From the NCBI GenBank assembly GCA_030695415.1, contig JAUYQZ010000016.1:45476-109475 (forward strand): a stretch of DNA of 64,000 bases, read 5' to 3'. The notes beneath the pieces are model-generated. The model was not told the origin of the DNA, did not search any database, and worked only from the letters and a program-made list of their open reading frames with translations. The stretch comes from Hylemonella sp. (lineage in GTDB: Bacteria; Pseudomonadota; Gammaproteobacteria; Burkholderiales; Burkholderiaceae_C). The translations under genes and the position numbers were made by a program. Positions 42,451-49,667 of this stretch are shown piece after piece (the first letter of the stretch is position 1; each line of letters starts with the position of its first letter).

Positions 42451-42719
42451 GACGGCAGCCTTCAGGAGTTCAAGGGCGGCATCATGAAGATCCTGGAACA
42501 ACAGCCTGCGCCTGTAGTGCCCATGGCGTTGACCAATCTCTGGGGCTCCTATTTCAGCCGCGCAGAGATGGTGGGCGGCAAACCCACGGCCATGGCCAAG
42601 CTGTTCCGGCGCGGCATCTTCAATACGGTGGGGCTGAATGTGGGGCGCCGGTGAAGGCGGGGGAGGTGCAGTTGGAGGGGCTGCGCGATCGGGTTAGCGA
42701 ATTGCTGGAGCGGAGTTGA
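42451..42719 (+). pseudogene. duplicated 3' end of the MFS-acyltransferase gene
   Basis: These 269 bases match the last 270 bases of the intact gene (40749-41018) in the same orientation, by eye at close to 90 percent and mostly with third-position differences. The frame reads LQEFKGGIMKILEQQPAPVV to GLNVG, then one missing base (near 42648) shifts it to an early stop at 42654; after correcting the shift the tail VQLEGLRDRVSELLERS resumes to the TGA at 42717. It has no start or catalytic motif. It is the far boundary of a segment containing the unknown gene at 41018. Confidence 0.85.
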
Positions 42720-42779
42720 AGGGGTTCTTCTGTGAGCACTTCAATCCACACTTCGATTGCGTTCGCTAAACATGTCGAG

Positions 42780-43817
42780 CTACTTGGTCGTCAAAATCAT
42801 GAAGAGGTAACTTGCCGCCAGTGCAGATGATGCTGCTATTAGCCAAGAGATAAGTGAAGGGCCGAGTCGCTGAAAAAGAGAGGGTGACGGATTGGAAGGA
42901 TGGACGATCAACACAGGGATGAATTTTGAATGTAGCCAGAACAGGAATTGCAGGAGCAATATGACTCCGACGACAAACGCAGCACGGTACCAAATTTGAT
43001 CGATGGCCGGAATCAGAACGAGCATTGCAAGGAAAAGCAGCTGGTTCAGTGTTAGCCCAAATTTCTTGTAGTTGGTAACCAGCGCGCTTTCAGATGAGCG
43101 CAGTGTTCGGGCAATGGTTTCTGCTTTTCCTACCACCCACAATTCATTGACGCCTTGCACTAAGACATCGTTGTTTCCAAACGCATTCAAATCAATAGTG
43201 ACGACTTTGTTGATCGCATGTGCGTCTGGCTCCTGAATGTGAAGCTTGAATCTTCTCAGTTGCCCCAAGGTTGGTGCTTCGAGCAGAAAGTCTTCCAAAT
43301 ATTTGGTTACCTCAGTGCCTCGCACAATGTAGGTAACGATGACGCGGCCAGTGGTGAAATCTCGTTGAATGTCTCTTGCTAGCTCTTTGATGCCGTCTGC
43401 ATAAAGTCGCAATGCACCGAGCTGCTGCCTACTTGTAAAAAGCTGCTCAGGCAATTTTGCATTGTCCGCGCCGGGTTGTTCTTGGGTGGGTAGGTCATGG
43501 GGGTACAGGACAAAGGTCCCGGCTGTTCCAATTGTTGATTTCCAGTCGCCGCGGAGGTTGCCTTCGTCCGTAAGGCGCGCCTGAGCCTCAATGTCCCCCG
43601 CTACAGTCCCGTCTCTTGAAGCTGTAGGGGTGCCAGTCAAGGCTAGGACGTCGGCAAAAGTGCCTTTTACCTTGTAGGTGCCGAGTCCGAACTGCGGATC
43701 CATAACCCGCAGAGTCCCTGTCAATTGAGCGTCTACGACAGGATCATCAAACTCAAGGTAGATGTTCCCTGTGTTCGTTCCATAGATGTGGCCCGCCCAG
43801 CGACGTGTAATTGCCAT
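42780..43817 (-). CDS. unknown protein: N-terminal beta-rich region, C-terminal transmembrane helices
   Basis: A 345-residue protein from the ATG at 43817. About 230 N-terminal residues look soluble: a beta-rich stretch (RWAGHIYGTNTGNIYLEF through LRGDWKSTIGTAGTFVLYP) and then a mixed alpha/beta part. The C-terminus has three hydrophobic helices (about residues 252-270, 275-294, 318-340). There is no signal peptide, so the soluble part is probably cytoplasmic. I recognise no family. Codon use is clearly AT-richer than the core genome. The layout of a cytoplasmic sensing part plus a membrane C-terminus resembles effector proteins of some anti-phage systems, but nothing more supports that. Confidence 0.7.
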   Translation of the reverse strand: MAITRRWAGHIYGTNTGNIYLEFDDPVVDAQLTGTLRVMDPQFGLGTYKVKGTFADVLALTGTPTASRDGTVAGDIEAQARLTDEGNLRGDWKSTIGTAGTFVLYPHDLPTQEQPGADNAKLPEQLFTSRQQLGALRLYADGIKELARDIQRDFTTGRVIVTYIVRGTEVTKYLEDFLLEAPTLGQLRRFKLHIQEPDAHAINKVVTIDLNAFGNNDVLVQGVNELWVVGKAETIARTLRSSESALVTNYKKFGLTLNQLLFLAMLVLIPAIDQIWYRAAFVVGVILLLQFLFWLHSKFIPVLIVHPSNPSPSLFQRLGPSLISWLIAASSALAASYLFMILTTK

Positions 43818-43956
43818 CCCTGCTCTCCCTTGGGAAAAGAATGGAAGTGGTTATACACCTGCGCGAGGAGCGAGGCCAAGTCTTGCATCTCAGCATCCAC
43901 GGTCATATCCTTCGCGTGACACACAGCACTGCAATCAAACCATATCGGAGGTGCCT

Positions 43957-44499
43957 ATGAAAAAACTTCCCCTCAACAAAGCCTTCACCCTGCTGGAACC
44001 CGGCCCGGTGGTGCTGATCACCACGCACGACGGCCAGCAGCCCAACATCATGACCATCTCCTGGACGATGGTGGTGGACTTCACGCCGGTGTTTGCCATC
44101 ACCACTGGGCCCTGGAACCATTCCTTTGCCGCGCTGCGCAAGAGCAAGGAATGCGTGATCGCTATTCCCCCTGTGGACCTGCTGGACCAGGTGGTGGGCG
44201 TGGGCACCTGTTCGGGCGCCGACACGGACAAGTTCGCCCAATTCAAACTCACGCCGCTCAAAGCCAGCAAGGTCAAGGCGCCGCTGATCCAGGAGTGCCT
44301 GGCCAACATCGAGTGCCGGGTGATCGACTACAACAAGAAGCACGGCGTCGTCTTCCTGCAGGGCGTGGCCGCCTGGGTGGACGCCACACGCAAGGAGAGG
44401 CGCATGCTGCACGCCGTGGGCGACGGCACCTTCATCGCCGATGGCCGCAAGCTGGACCGCCGCAAGGCCATGCGCGCCAAGCTGCCGGCGGGCGCCTGA
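43957..44499 (+). CDS. flavin reductase family protein
   Basis: A 180-residue protein; the ATG at 43957 follows CGGAGG. Family blocks include LLEPGPVVLITTHDGQQPNIMTISWTMVVDFTPVFAITTG, DLLDQVVGVGTCSGADTDKFAQFKLTP and the later ECLANIECRVID. It belongs to the FMN-binding split-barrel flavin reductase-like group (DIM6/NTAB), which reduces or binds FMN, often for a partner monooxygenase; none is adjacent. Codon use returns to the GC-rich norm. It is divergent from the unknown gene ending at 42780. Confidence 0.9.
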   Translation: MKKLPLNKAFTLLEPGPVVLITTHDGQQPNIMTISWTMVVDFTPVFAITTGPWNHSFAALRKSKECVIAIPPVDLLDQVVGVGTCSGADTDKFAQFKLTPLKASKVKAPLIQECLANIECRVIDYNKKHGVVFLQGVAAWVDATRKERRMLHAVGDGTFIADGRKLDRRKAMRAKLPAGA

Positions 44500-44536
44500 C
44501 TATCATTGGATTCGCCCCCATCCAGTTGCTCACCCT

Positions 44537-44737
44537 ATGGAATCCTTCAAGCTCCGCGTCGGCCGCCCCATCACCCCCGAACAGTTCGAGGAACTGACGG
44601 ACGAACAGCTCGTGCGCCTGGTGCCCAAGGCCTATCGGGAGTTCTTTCCGGGCAAGGACTTCTGCGCTGACGGCCATTTCTACCTGCATGACGGCACGGC
44701 CTGGTGTTTCTTCCGCGGTGATTTCCTGGACGGTTAG
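44537..44737 (+). CDS. small hypothetical protein, 66 residues
   Basis: From the ATG at 44537 a 66-residue acidic protein reads MESFKLRVGRPITPEQFEEL, then DEQLVRLVPKAYREFFPGKDF and a Trp/Phe-rich end (AWCFFRGDFLDG). GC-rich third positions and its position 37 bp after the flavin reductase support coding. I do not recognise a family. It may be cotranscribed with the reductase. Confidence 0.6.
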   Translation: MESFKLRVGRPITPEQFEELTDEQLVRLVPKAYREFFPGKDFCADGHFYLHDGTAWCFFRGDFLDG

Positions 44738-44756
44738 TGACGGCCGGGTTGAATAA

Positions 44757-44773
44757 GTATCAAGAAACGATAC
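44757..44773. promoter_or_regulatory. second GTATC-N7-GATAC palindrome
   Basis: GTATC (44757-44761) and GATAC (44769-44773) are separated by 7 bases, the same geometry as the palindrome at 38173-38189. It lies 100 bp upstream of the membrane gene at 44874 and 19 bp after the small gene ending at 44737. It may be a second site for the XRE regulator encoded at 37418. Confidence 0.45.
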
Positions 44774-44873
44774 CCGGCACTTAGCGGGACGGCACTTGTA
44801 CTGAAATAAGCCCTGTTCTGCGCCCGGCCTGCGCACACTCCGCTGCATGTTCAACAACCCCAAGGGGTCTTAC

Positions 44874-45332
44874 ATGCAAGTGCTCATCCACCGCGATTCC
44901 AAAGCCTGGTCCCTCCAGGTCTGGGTGTCTTTCCTGCTGGCCGTTTTCCTCTGCGGCGTGGGCCTGGCCTGGCTGCCGGGCAAGGACCTGGACCGCGCCT
45001 TCATGGTCATGGGTTACTTCTTCTGCCTCTCGGCGGCCTTCGTGCTGGCCAAGTTCGTACGCGACAACGAGAAGGCCGAAGCCGAGGGCAAGGCGGCCGA
45101 TTCCCCCATGTTCAAGTTCGTGGTGTGGATCGGCTTCTTCCTGGCCATGGCGCTCACGGGCTGGGGCCTGTTGCGCATGGAGATCAGCGAGACCTACAAG
45201 GCCTTTCTGGGCGTGAGCTGGCTCTTCTTGATCTCCACCACCTTCACGCTGGCCAAGACCCTGCGCGACAAGCACGAGGCTGATCTGGCCGACGCCCGCA
45301 TGGAAGGCCGCCGCAGCGCCCGCGGCGAGTAA
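44874..45332 (+). CDS. YiaA/YiaB-family inner-membrane protein
   Basis: A 152-residue protein. The ATG at 44874 follows AAGGGG with a 7-base gap; an ATG at 44847 has no such site. It holds two YiaAB-type helix pairs: about residues 13-65 (AWSLQVWVSFLLAVFLCGVG, MVMGYFFCLSAAFVLAKFVRD) and 82-140 (FVVWIGFFLAMALTGWGLL, SWLFLISTTFTLAKTLRDKHE). The repeated F-x-LAK-x-xRD ends mark the family. Function is unknown; E. coli yiaAB lie near stress-related genes. Confidence 0.87.
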   Translation: MQVLIHRDSKAWSLQVWVSFLLAVFLCGVGLAWLPGKDLDRAFMVMGYFFCLSAAFVLAKFVRDNEKAEAEGKAADSPMFKFVVWIGFFLAMALTGWGLLRMEISETYKAFLGVSWLFLISTTFTLAKTLRDKHEADLADARMEGRRSARGE

Positions 45333-45343
45333 ACGGCATCCCT

Positions 45344-45420
45344 CCCGTTCGGACAAAGCCTGTCGAAGTCCTGTGCTCGTTCTAGGCACGCTGCGTTTCG
45401 ACAGGCTCAACGCGAACGGG
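45344..45420. repeat. intergenic inverted-repeat element (CCCGTTCG / TGTCGAA type)
   Basis: Arms CCCGTTCG (45344-45351) plus AGCCTGTCGAA (45357-45367) pair with TTCGACAGGCT (45397-45407) plus CGAACGGG (45413-45420). Elements with TTCGACAGGCTCA...CGAACGG cores are, from memory, abundant between genes in Comamonadaceae and other proteobacteria. It sits 12 bp after the YiaA-type gene and may also act as a terminator-like structure. Copy number was not checked. Confidence 0.65.
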
Positions 45421-45457
45421 GACATACGCCACTTCATCCTCCATTCAAGGAGTCATC

Positions 45458-45913
45458 ATGAAACAAGGTATTGCATCCCTGGCCCTCGCCATCTCCGTGG
45501 CCCTGGGCAGCGCGGCCAGCCTGCCGGCTCGCGCCCACACCGAGGCTTCGGCGCTCAGCACGCTCTCCGCCCTGCCCATCGCCTCGGTCGTGGTGGTGGG
45601 CAGCGCGGCCGCCGCGGCGGTGGTGATGGTGCCCGTTGCGCTGTCGGTCACTGGCGCGGTGCTGGTGGTGAAGACCATCGAATCGACCGCGCGTGGCACG
45701 GTCTATGTGCTGGAGCGGGCCTCCGACGGCGCGGTGGCGAGCATCGAGATCGTGGGCAAGGGCCTGGGCGCCTCTGTGGTCGGCGTGGGCACGGTGTTCA
45801 TGGTCAGCGTGATCGGCGCGGGCGTGGTGCTCTCGGTGGCGGGCGAGGCCATCGCCTTCATCCCCAACGCGCTGGGCCGCGCCCTGCTGCACAACGAGCG
45901 GGTGGCCTTGTGA
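45458..45913 (+). CDS. hypothetical exported or membrane protein
   Basis: A 151-residue protein; the ATG at 45458 follows AAGGAG. It has a signal peptide (ending PARAHT) and then several Val/Ala/Gly-rich hydrophobic stretches, including IASVVVVGSAAAAAVVMVPVALS and VVGVGTVFMVSVIGAGVVLSVAG. I do not recognise a family. It overlaps the next gene by 4 bases (GTGA), so the two are cotranscribed and probably work together. Confidence 0.75.
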   Translation: MKQGIASLALAISVALGSAASLPARAHTEASALSTLSALPIASVVVVGSAAAAAVVMVPVALSVTGAVLVVKTIESTARGTVYVLERASDGAVASIEIVGKGLGASVVGVGTVFMVSVIGAGVVLSVAGEAIAFIPNALGRALLHNERVAL

Positions 45914-46728
45914 GCGGCGCCATCACGACAAGGCTGCGCACCCTCGTCGCGCTGTTGGCCGCGGCACTGCTGCTGGCCACCGCACCCGCCCACGCCGGCC
46001 GCAGCTGCGAAAACCGGCCCCTGCAGGCCATCACCGTGGAGCGCGGCCTCACCCTGGCCGAACGCACGCTGCAGGCGCTGGATGCCAGCGGCGCGCAGGT
46101 GGTGGTGCTGGCGAGGGCCGGGCAGGACCTGGGCAAGTACGGCCTGCGCTGGTCGCACCTGGGCTTTGCCTACAAGCTGCCCGATGGCAAGGGCGGCCAC
46201 GTGTGGCGCGTGCTGCACAAGCTCAACCACTGCGGCACGCAGGAGGCCGCCATCTATCGCCAGGGCCTGGGCGAGTTTTTCCTGGACGACCTCTGGCGCC
46301 TGGAAGCGGCCTGGGTGGTGCCCGTGCCGGAAGTGCAGGCCAGGCTGCACGCGTTGCTGCAACACGAGCAACGCGCCATTGCGCTGCACCACCGGCCCTA
46401 CAGCATCGTGAGCTACCCCTGGAGCCAGAAGTACCAGCAGAGCAACCAGTGGGCCATCGAGACACTGGCCGCGGCCATGGAGCCCACGGTGTATTCACGG
46501 GAGCGGGCGCAGGCCTGGCTGCAGTTCAAGGGCTACCAGCCCACGACGCTGAAGATCGGCGCGCTGACCCGCCTGGGTGGGCGCATCGGCGCTGCCAACG
46601 TGGCCTTCGATGACCACCCGAGCGAGAAACGCTTCAACGACCGCATCGAGACCGTGACGGTGGACTCGGTCTTCAGCTGGCTGCAACGTGCCCAGCTGGG
46701 CGGGGCGCCCGTGGTGCTGCGTTATTGA
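45910..46728 (+). CDS. DUF2145 family exported protein
   Basis: A 272-residue protein from the GTG at 45910, overlapping the previous stop by 4 bases. A signal peptide ends PAHA; the mature protein begins GRSCENRPLQAITVERGLTLAERTLQALDASGA, then RWSHLGFAYKLPDGKGGHVWRVLHKLNHCGT, both typical of DUF2145. The two Cys (SCEN and NHCGT) may form a disulfide. The family is periplasmic and uncharacterised; residues resembling an NlpC/P60-like His/Cys pair are visible but I would not assign a peptidase function. Confidence 0.82.
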   Translation: MSGAITTRLRTLVALLAAALLLATAPAHAGRSCENRPLQAITVERGLTLAERTLQALDASGAQVVVLARAGQDLGKYGLRWSHLGFAYKLPDGKGGHVWRVLHKLNHCGTQEAAIYRQGLGEFFLDDLWRLEAAWVVPVPEVQARLHALLQHEQRAIALHHRPYSIVSYPWSQKYQQSNQWAIETLAAAMEPTVYSRERAQAWLQFKGYQPTTLKIGALTRLGGRIGAANVAFDDHPSEKRFNDRIETVTVDSVFSWLQRAQLGGAPVVLRY

Positions 46729-46783
46729 GGCGCGGCCATGTTGCAGAATGCACGCAGATCAAGACGGACCGGGGAGTGAGACC

Positions 46784-48496
46784 ATGCAATTTCCGCTGAT
46801 GTTCGCCCTCACGGGCACGGTGCAGGGCTGGATGCTCTGGTGGTTGTGGCGGTCCTTCGAGGACAAGGCCTGGCCGGCCACCGAGCCCCTGCTGCTCACC
46901 GGCTTGCTCTACGCCACGCTGGCCGTGCCGCTGGTGATCTACTTCACGCAGAACGTGGAACACCTGCCACGCACGGCGCGGCGTGTGGCGGTGGCGCTGT
47001 ATGCGCTGCTCTATGCAGCCCTGGGCGCCGGCGCGGCCTGGGCCGCCGGCGTGACGGGTGTGGCCACGGGCGTGCGATTCACCGACGGGCTGGCCGCGCT
47101 GGTGCTGGGTTTTGTCAGCGTGGGGCTGCTGTGCGGTTTCGACTTCGAGGCGCGGCGCTGGCGCTACGAACGCCTGTTCCACTACGCCTGGCGCAACGGC
47201 ATCCTGCTGGCCACGGCCTGGGCCATGGTGGGCATCGTCTGGCTGGTGCTGTTTGCCGGCGCGGGGCTGATGTCGCTGATCGGCGTGAAGTGGGTGATGG
47301 AGATGATCCGCAAGCCGGTCTTCATCTTCCCGGTCACGGGCCTCGTGGCGGCGGGCGCTTTTGCGCTGGGGCTGGCGCGCGCCAGCATGACCGAGACCAT
47401 CCGCCGCTTCACCCTGTCGATCTCCGCCTGGCTGCTGCCGCTGGTGCTGTTCTTTGCCGTGCTCTGGGTGCTGGCCCTGCCTTTCACGGGGCTCGATCCT
47501 CTGTTCAAGACGCGCAGTGCGGCGCTCATGATGCTGGCCTTCACGGCGCTGGCGGTGGCGTTCTCCAACTGCGCCTACCAGGACGGCGAGCAGCCCTGGC
47601 CCTACCCGCAGTGGCTGAGCCGCGCCACGCAGGGGGCCTGGCTGGCGCTGGTGGTGGTGGCGGGGGTGGCCTGGTGGGCGCTGGGCCTGCGCGTGGCGCA
47701 GCACGGCTGGTCCGAAGACCGGCTGTGGGCCGCGCTGGTGGCCACGCAGGCCAGCGTCTATGCCGCGGGCTACGCACTCTCGTGGCTCAGACCCGCGCGC
47801 TGGATGCGCGCCATGGCGCCCACCAACATTGCCGCGGCCGTGCTCCTGTGCGTGAGCCTGCTGGTCTACCTGGCGCCGCCCACCCATGTGCGGCGCATGG
47901 CCGTGGCCGCGCACCTGGCGCACGTGCAGCAGGCCCAGGGCCAGCAGGAGCCCGATTGGGACTACCTGCGCTGGGATTCGGGGCGTTTCGGGCGCGACGC
48001 GCTGCAGGCCATGGCCGCCGGGGAGGGCGTGCCGGCGGGACAGGCCTGGGCGCAGCGGGCGCAAAGGCTGCTGGCGCAGACCAGCCGCTACGACCACCAG
48101 CCCCAGGTGCTGATGAGCGAGCAGCAGTTGCAGGAGAAGTTCAAGGTCTATCCGCCGGGGCGCAGCCTGCCGCAGAGTTTTCTGCGCTATGCGCAGGGCG
48201 GGCAGCCGCAGCCCTGGGAACTGCAGCGCTGCTACAAGTCGAAGGACGGCTGCCCGGTCTGGCTGGGTGACCTCAATGGCGACGGGCAGGACGAACTGCT
48301 GCTCTTCGGCAACGGCTGGAACGGCACCGTGTTCCAGAGCACGGGGGACAGCTGGCGCCAGGCGGGCAACTTCAGGGCGGCCGGAGCCACGGGCAAGTTC
48401 GATCCGGCGCAACTGGAAGGCGCGCAGAAAGTGGCGCCGCAATGGCAGGACCTGCAGGTGCAGGGCCAGCGACTGCGCATCCAGCCCAATCAGTGA
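46784..48496 (+). CDS. DUF4153 family membrane protein
   Basis: A 570-residue protein from the ATG at 46784 after GGGGAG. About eleven or twelve hydrophobic segments fill the first ~400 residues, with the DUF4153-typical ERLFHYAWRNGILLATAWAM and WVMEMIRKPVFIFPVTGL. The C-terminal ~170 residues are soluble and include DLNGDGQDELLLFGNGWNGT, an FG-GAP/EF-hand-like calcium-binding loop. The function is unknown. It follows the DUF2145 gene by 55 bp on the same strand. Confidence 0.82.
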   Translation: MQFPLMFALTGTVQGWMLWWLWRSFEDKAWPATEPLLLTGLLYATLAVPLVIYFTQNVEHLPRTARRVAVALYALLYAALGAGAAWAAGVTGVATGVRFTDGLAALVLGFVSVGLLCGFDFEARRWRYERLFHYAWRNGILLATAWAMVGIVWLVLFAGAGLMSLIGVKWVMEMIRKPVFIFPVTGLVAAGAFALGLARASMTETIRRFTLSISAWLLPLVLFFAVLWVLALPFTGLDPLFKTRSAALMMLAFTALAVAFSNCAYQDGEQPWPYPQWLSRATQGAWLALVVVAGVAWWALGLRVAQHGWSEDRLWAALVATQASVYAAGYALSWLRPARWMRAMAPTNIAAAVLLCVSLLVYLAPPTHVRRMAVAAHLAHVQQAQGQQEPDWDYLRWDSGRFGRDALQAMAAGEGVPAGQAWAQRAQRLLAQTSRYDHQPQVLMSEQQLQEKFKVYPPGRSLPQSFLRYAQGGQPQPWELQRCYKSKDGCPVWLGDLNGDGQDELLLFGNGWNGTVFQSTGDSWRQAGNFRAAGATGKFDPAQLEGAQKVAPQWQDLQVQGQRLRIQPNQ

Positions 48497-48610
48497 GATA
48501 AGTGGCATTTCCTCACACCGGCGCCGACCCGGATCGCGGGCGGTGCCAGCCGACACGCCGAAGCAGGCCTAAGATAGCGTACCGGAATTTCCAGGCGGAG
48601 CAGGTTCATC

Positions 48611-49651
48611 ATGCAGATCGTGATCATTGACGACGTGGAAGCCAACCTGCTTTTGTTGCGCCATTTCATCACCCAGCTGGGTGAGGCGCACGAGGTGCAG
48701 TCTTTCACCGACCCGCTGCTGGCGCTGGCGCATTGCCAGGCGCAGGTGCCCGATCTGGTGATCGTGGACTACATGATGCCCAAGCTCGACGGCGTGGAGC
48801 TCATCCAGCGACTGCGCGCTACGCCCGGGCGCGCCGACATTCCCCTGCTGATGGTGACGGCCAACGACGAGGTCGATGTGCGCTACCGCGCGCTCGACAG
48901 CGGCGCCAACGACTTTCTGACCAAGCCGCTGGACAAGATCGAGTTTCGCGCGCGCATGCGCAATATGCTGGCTTTGCGCGCCAACCAGAAACGCCTGGAA
49001 GACCGCGCCAGCTGGCTGGCTGAAGAGGTGCTGAAGGCGACCGACGAGATCGTGCGGCGCGAGCGCGAGACCATCCTGCGCCTGTCCAAGGCGGCCGAGT
49101 TCCGCGACCCGGAAACCGGCGACCACATCCAGCGCATGGCGCACTATTCCTGGATGATCGCGGTGCGCCTGGGCCTGCCGCTGGAGCAGCAGCAGCTGAT
49201 CCTGGAGGCCGCGCCCATGCATGACGTGGGCAAGGTCGGCATTCCGGACAACATCCTGCTCAAGCCGGGCAAGCTGGACGAGGCCGAGTTCTCCATCATG
49301 AAGCAGCACCCGGTGATCGGTCACCAGATCCTGTCGGAGAGCAGTTCACCGCTGCTGCAGATGGCCGCCACCATTGCCCTGAGCCATCACGAGAAGTTCA
49401 ATGGCAGCGGCTATCCGCTGGGCCTCAAGGGCGACGCCATTCCGCTGGTGGGGCGCATCGTGGCCGTGGCCGATGTGTTCGACGCTCTGACCTCGGCGCG
49501 GCCCTACAAGCCGGCCTGGGAGATGGATCGTGCGGTGAGTTTCATGCGCGAGCAGCGCGGTGTGCATTTCGACCCGCAGTGCGTGGACGTGTTCCTGGGC
49601 CAGCTGGACGACGTGCGATCGGTCCGCCAGCGCTTCGCCGCCGAGCACTGA
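48611..49651 (+). CDS. HD-GYP response regulator (cyclic-di-GMP phosphodiesterase)
   Basis: A 346-residue RpfG-type protein. The receiver domain (residues 1-120) has phosphoacceptor Asp53 in VIVDYMMP and Lys105 in TKP. A helical linker leads to an HD-GYP domain (about 150-345) with His204-Asp205 in MHDVGKVGIP and HHEKFNGSGYP carrying GYP at 267-269; the metal residues look complete. Such proteins hydrolyse c-di-GMP to GMP when the receiver is phosphorylated. It converges with the hybrid kinase gene 16 bp away, which is the likely phosphodonor (inference). Confidence 0.95.
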   Translation: MQIVIIDDVEANLLLLRHFITQLGEAHEVQSFTDPLLALAHCQAQVPDLVIVDYMMPKLDGVELIQRLRATPGRADIPLLMVTANDEVDVRYRALDSGANDFLTKPLDKIEFRARMRNMLALRANQKRLEDRASWLAEEVLKATDEIVRRERETILRLSKAAEFRDPETGDHIQRMAHYSWMIAVRLGLPLEQQQLILEAAPMHDVGKVGIPDNILLKPGKLDEAEFSIMKQHPVIGHQILSESSSPLLQMAATIALSHHEKFNGSGYPLGLKGDAIPLVGRIVAVADVFDALTSARPYKPAWEMDRAVSFMREQRGVHFDPQCVDVFLGQLDDVRSVRQRFAAEH

Positions 49652-49667
49652 GCCTGAGATCGGCCGT

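Noticed and set aside
45910..46728. Peptidase assignment for the DUF2145 protein
   Set aside because: A Cys and His are present but the motif spacing of NlpC/P60 enzymes cannot be shown by eye.
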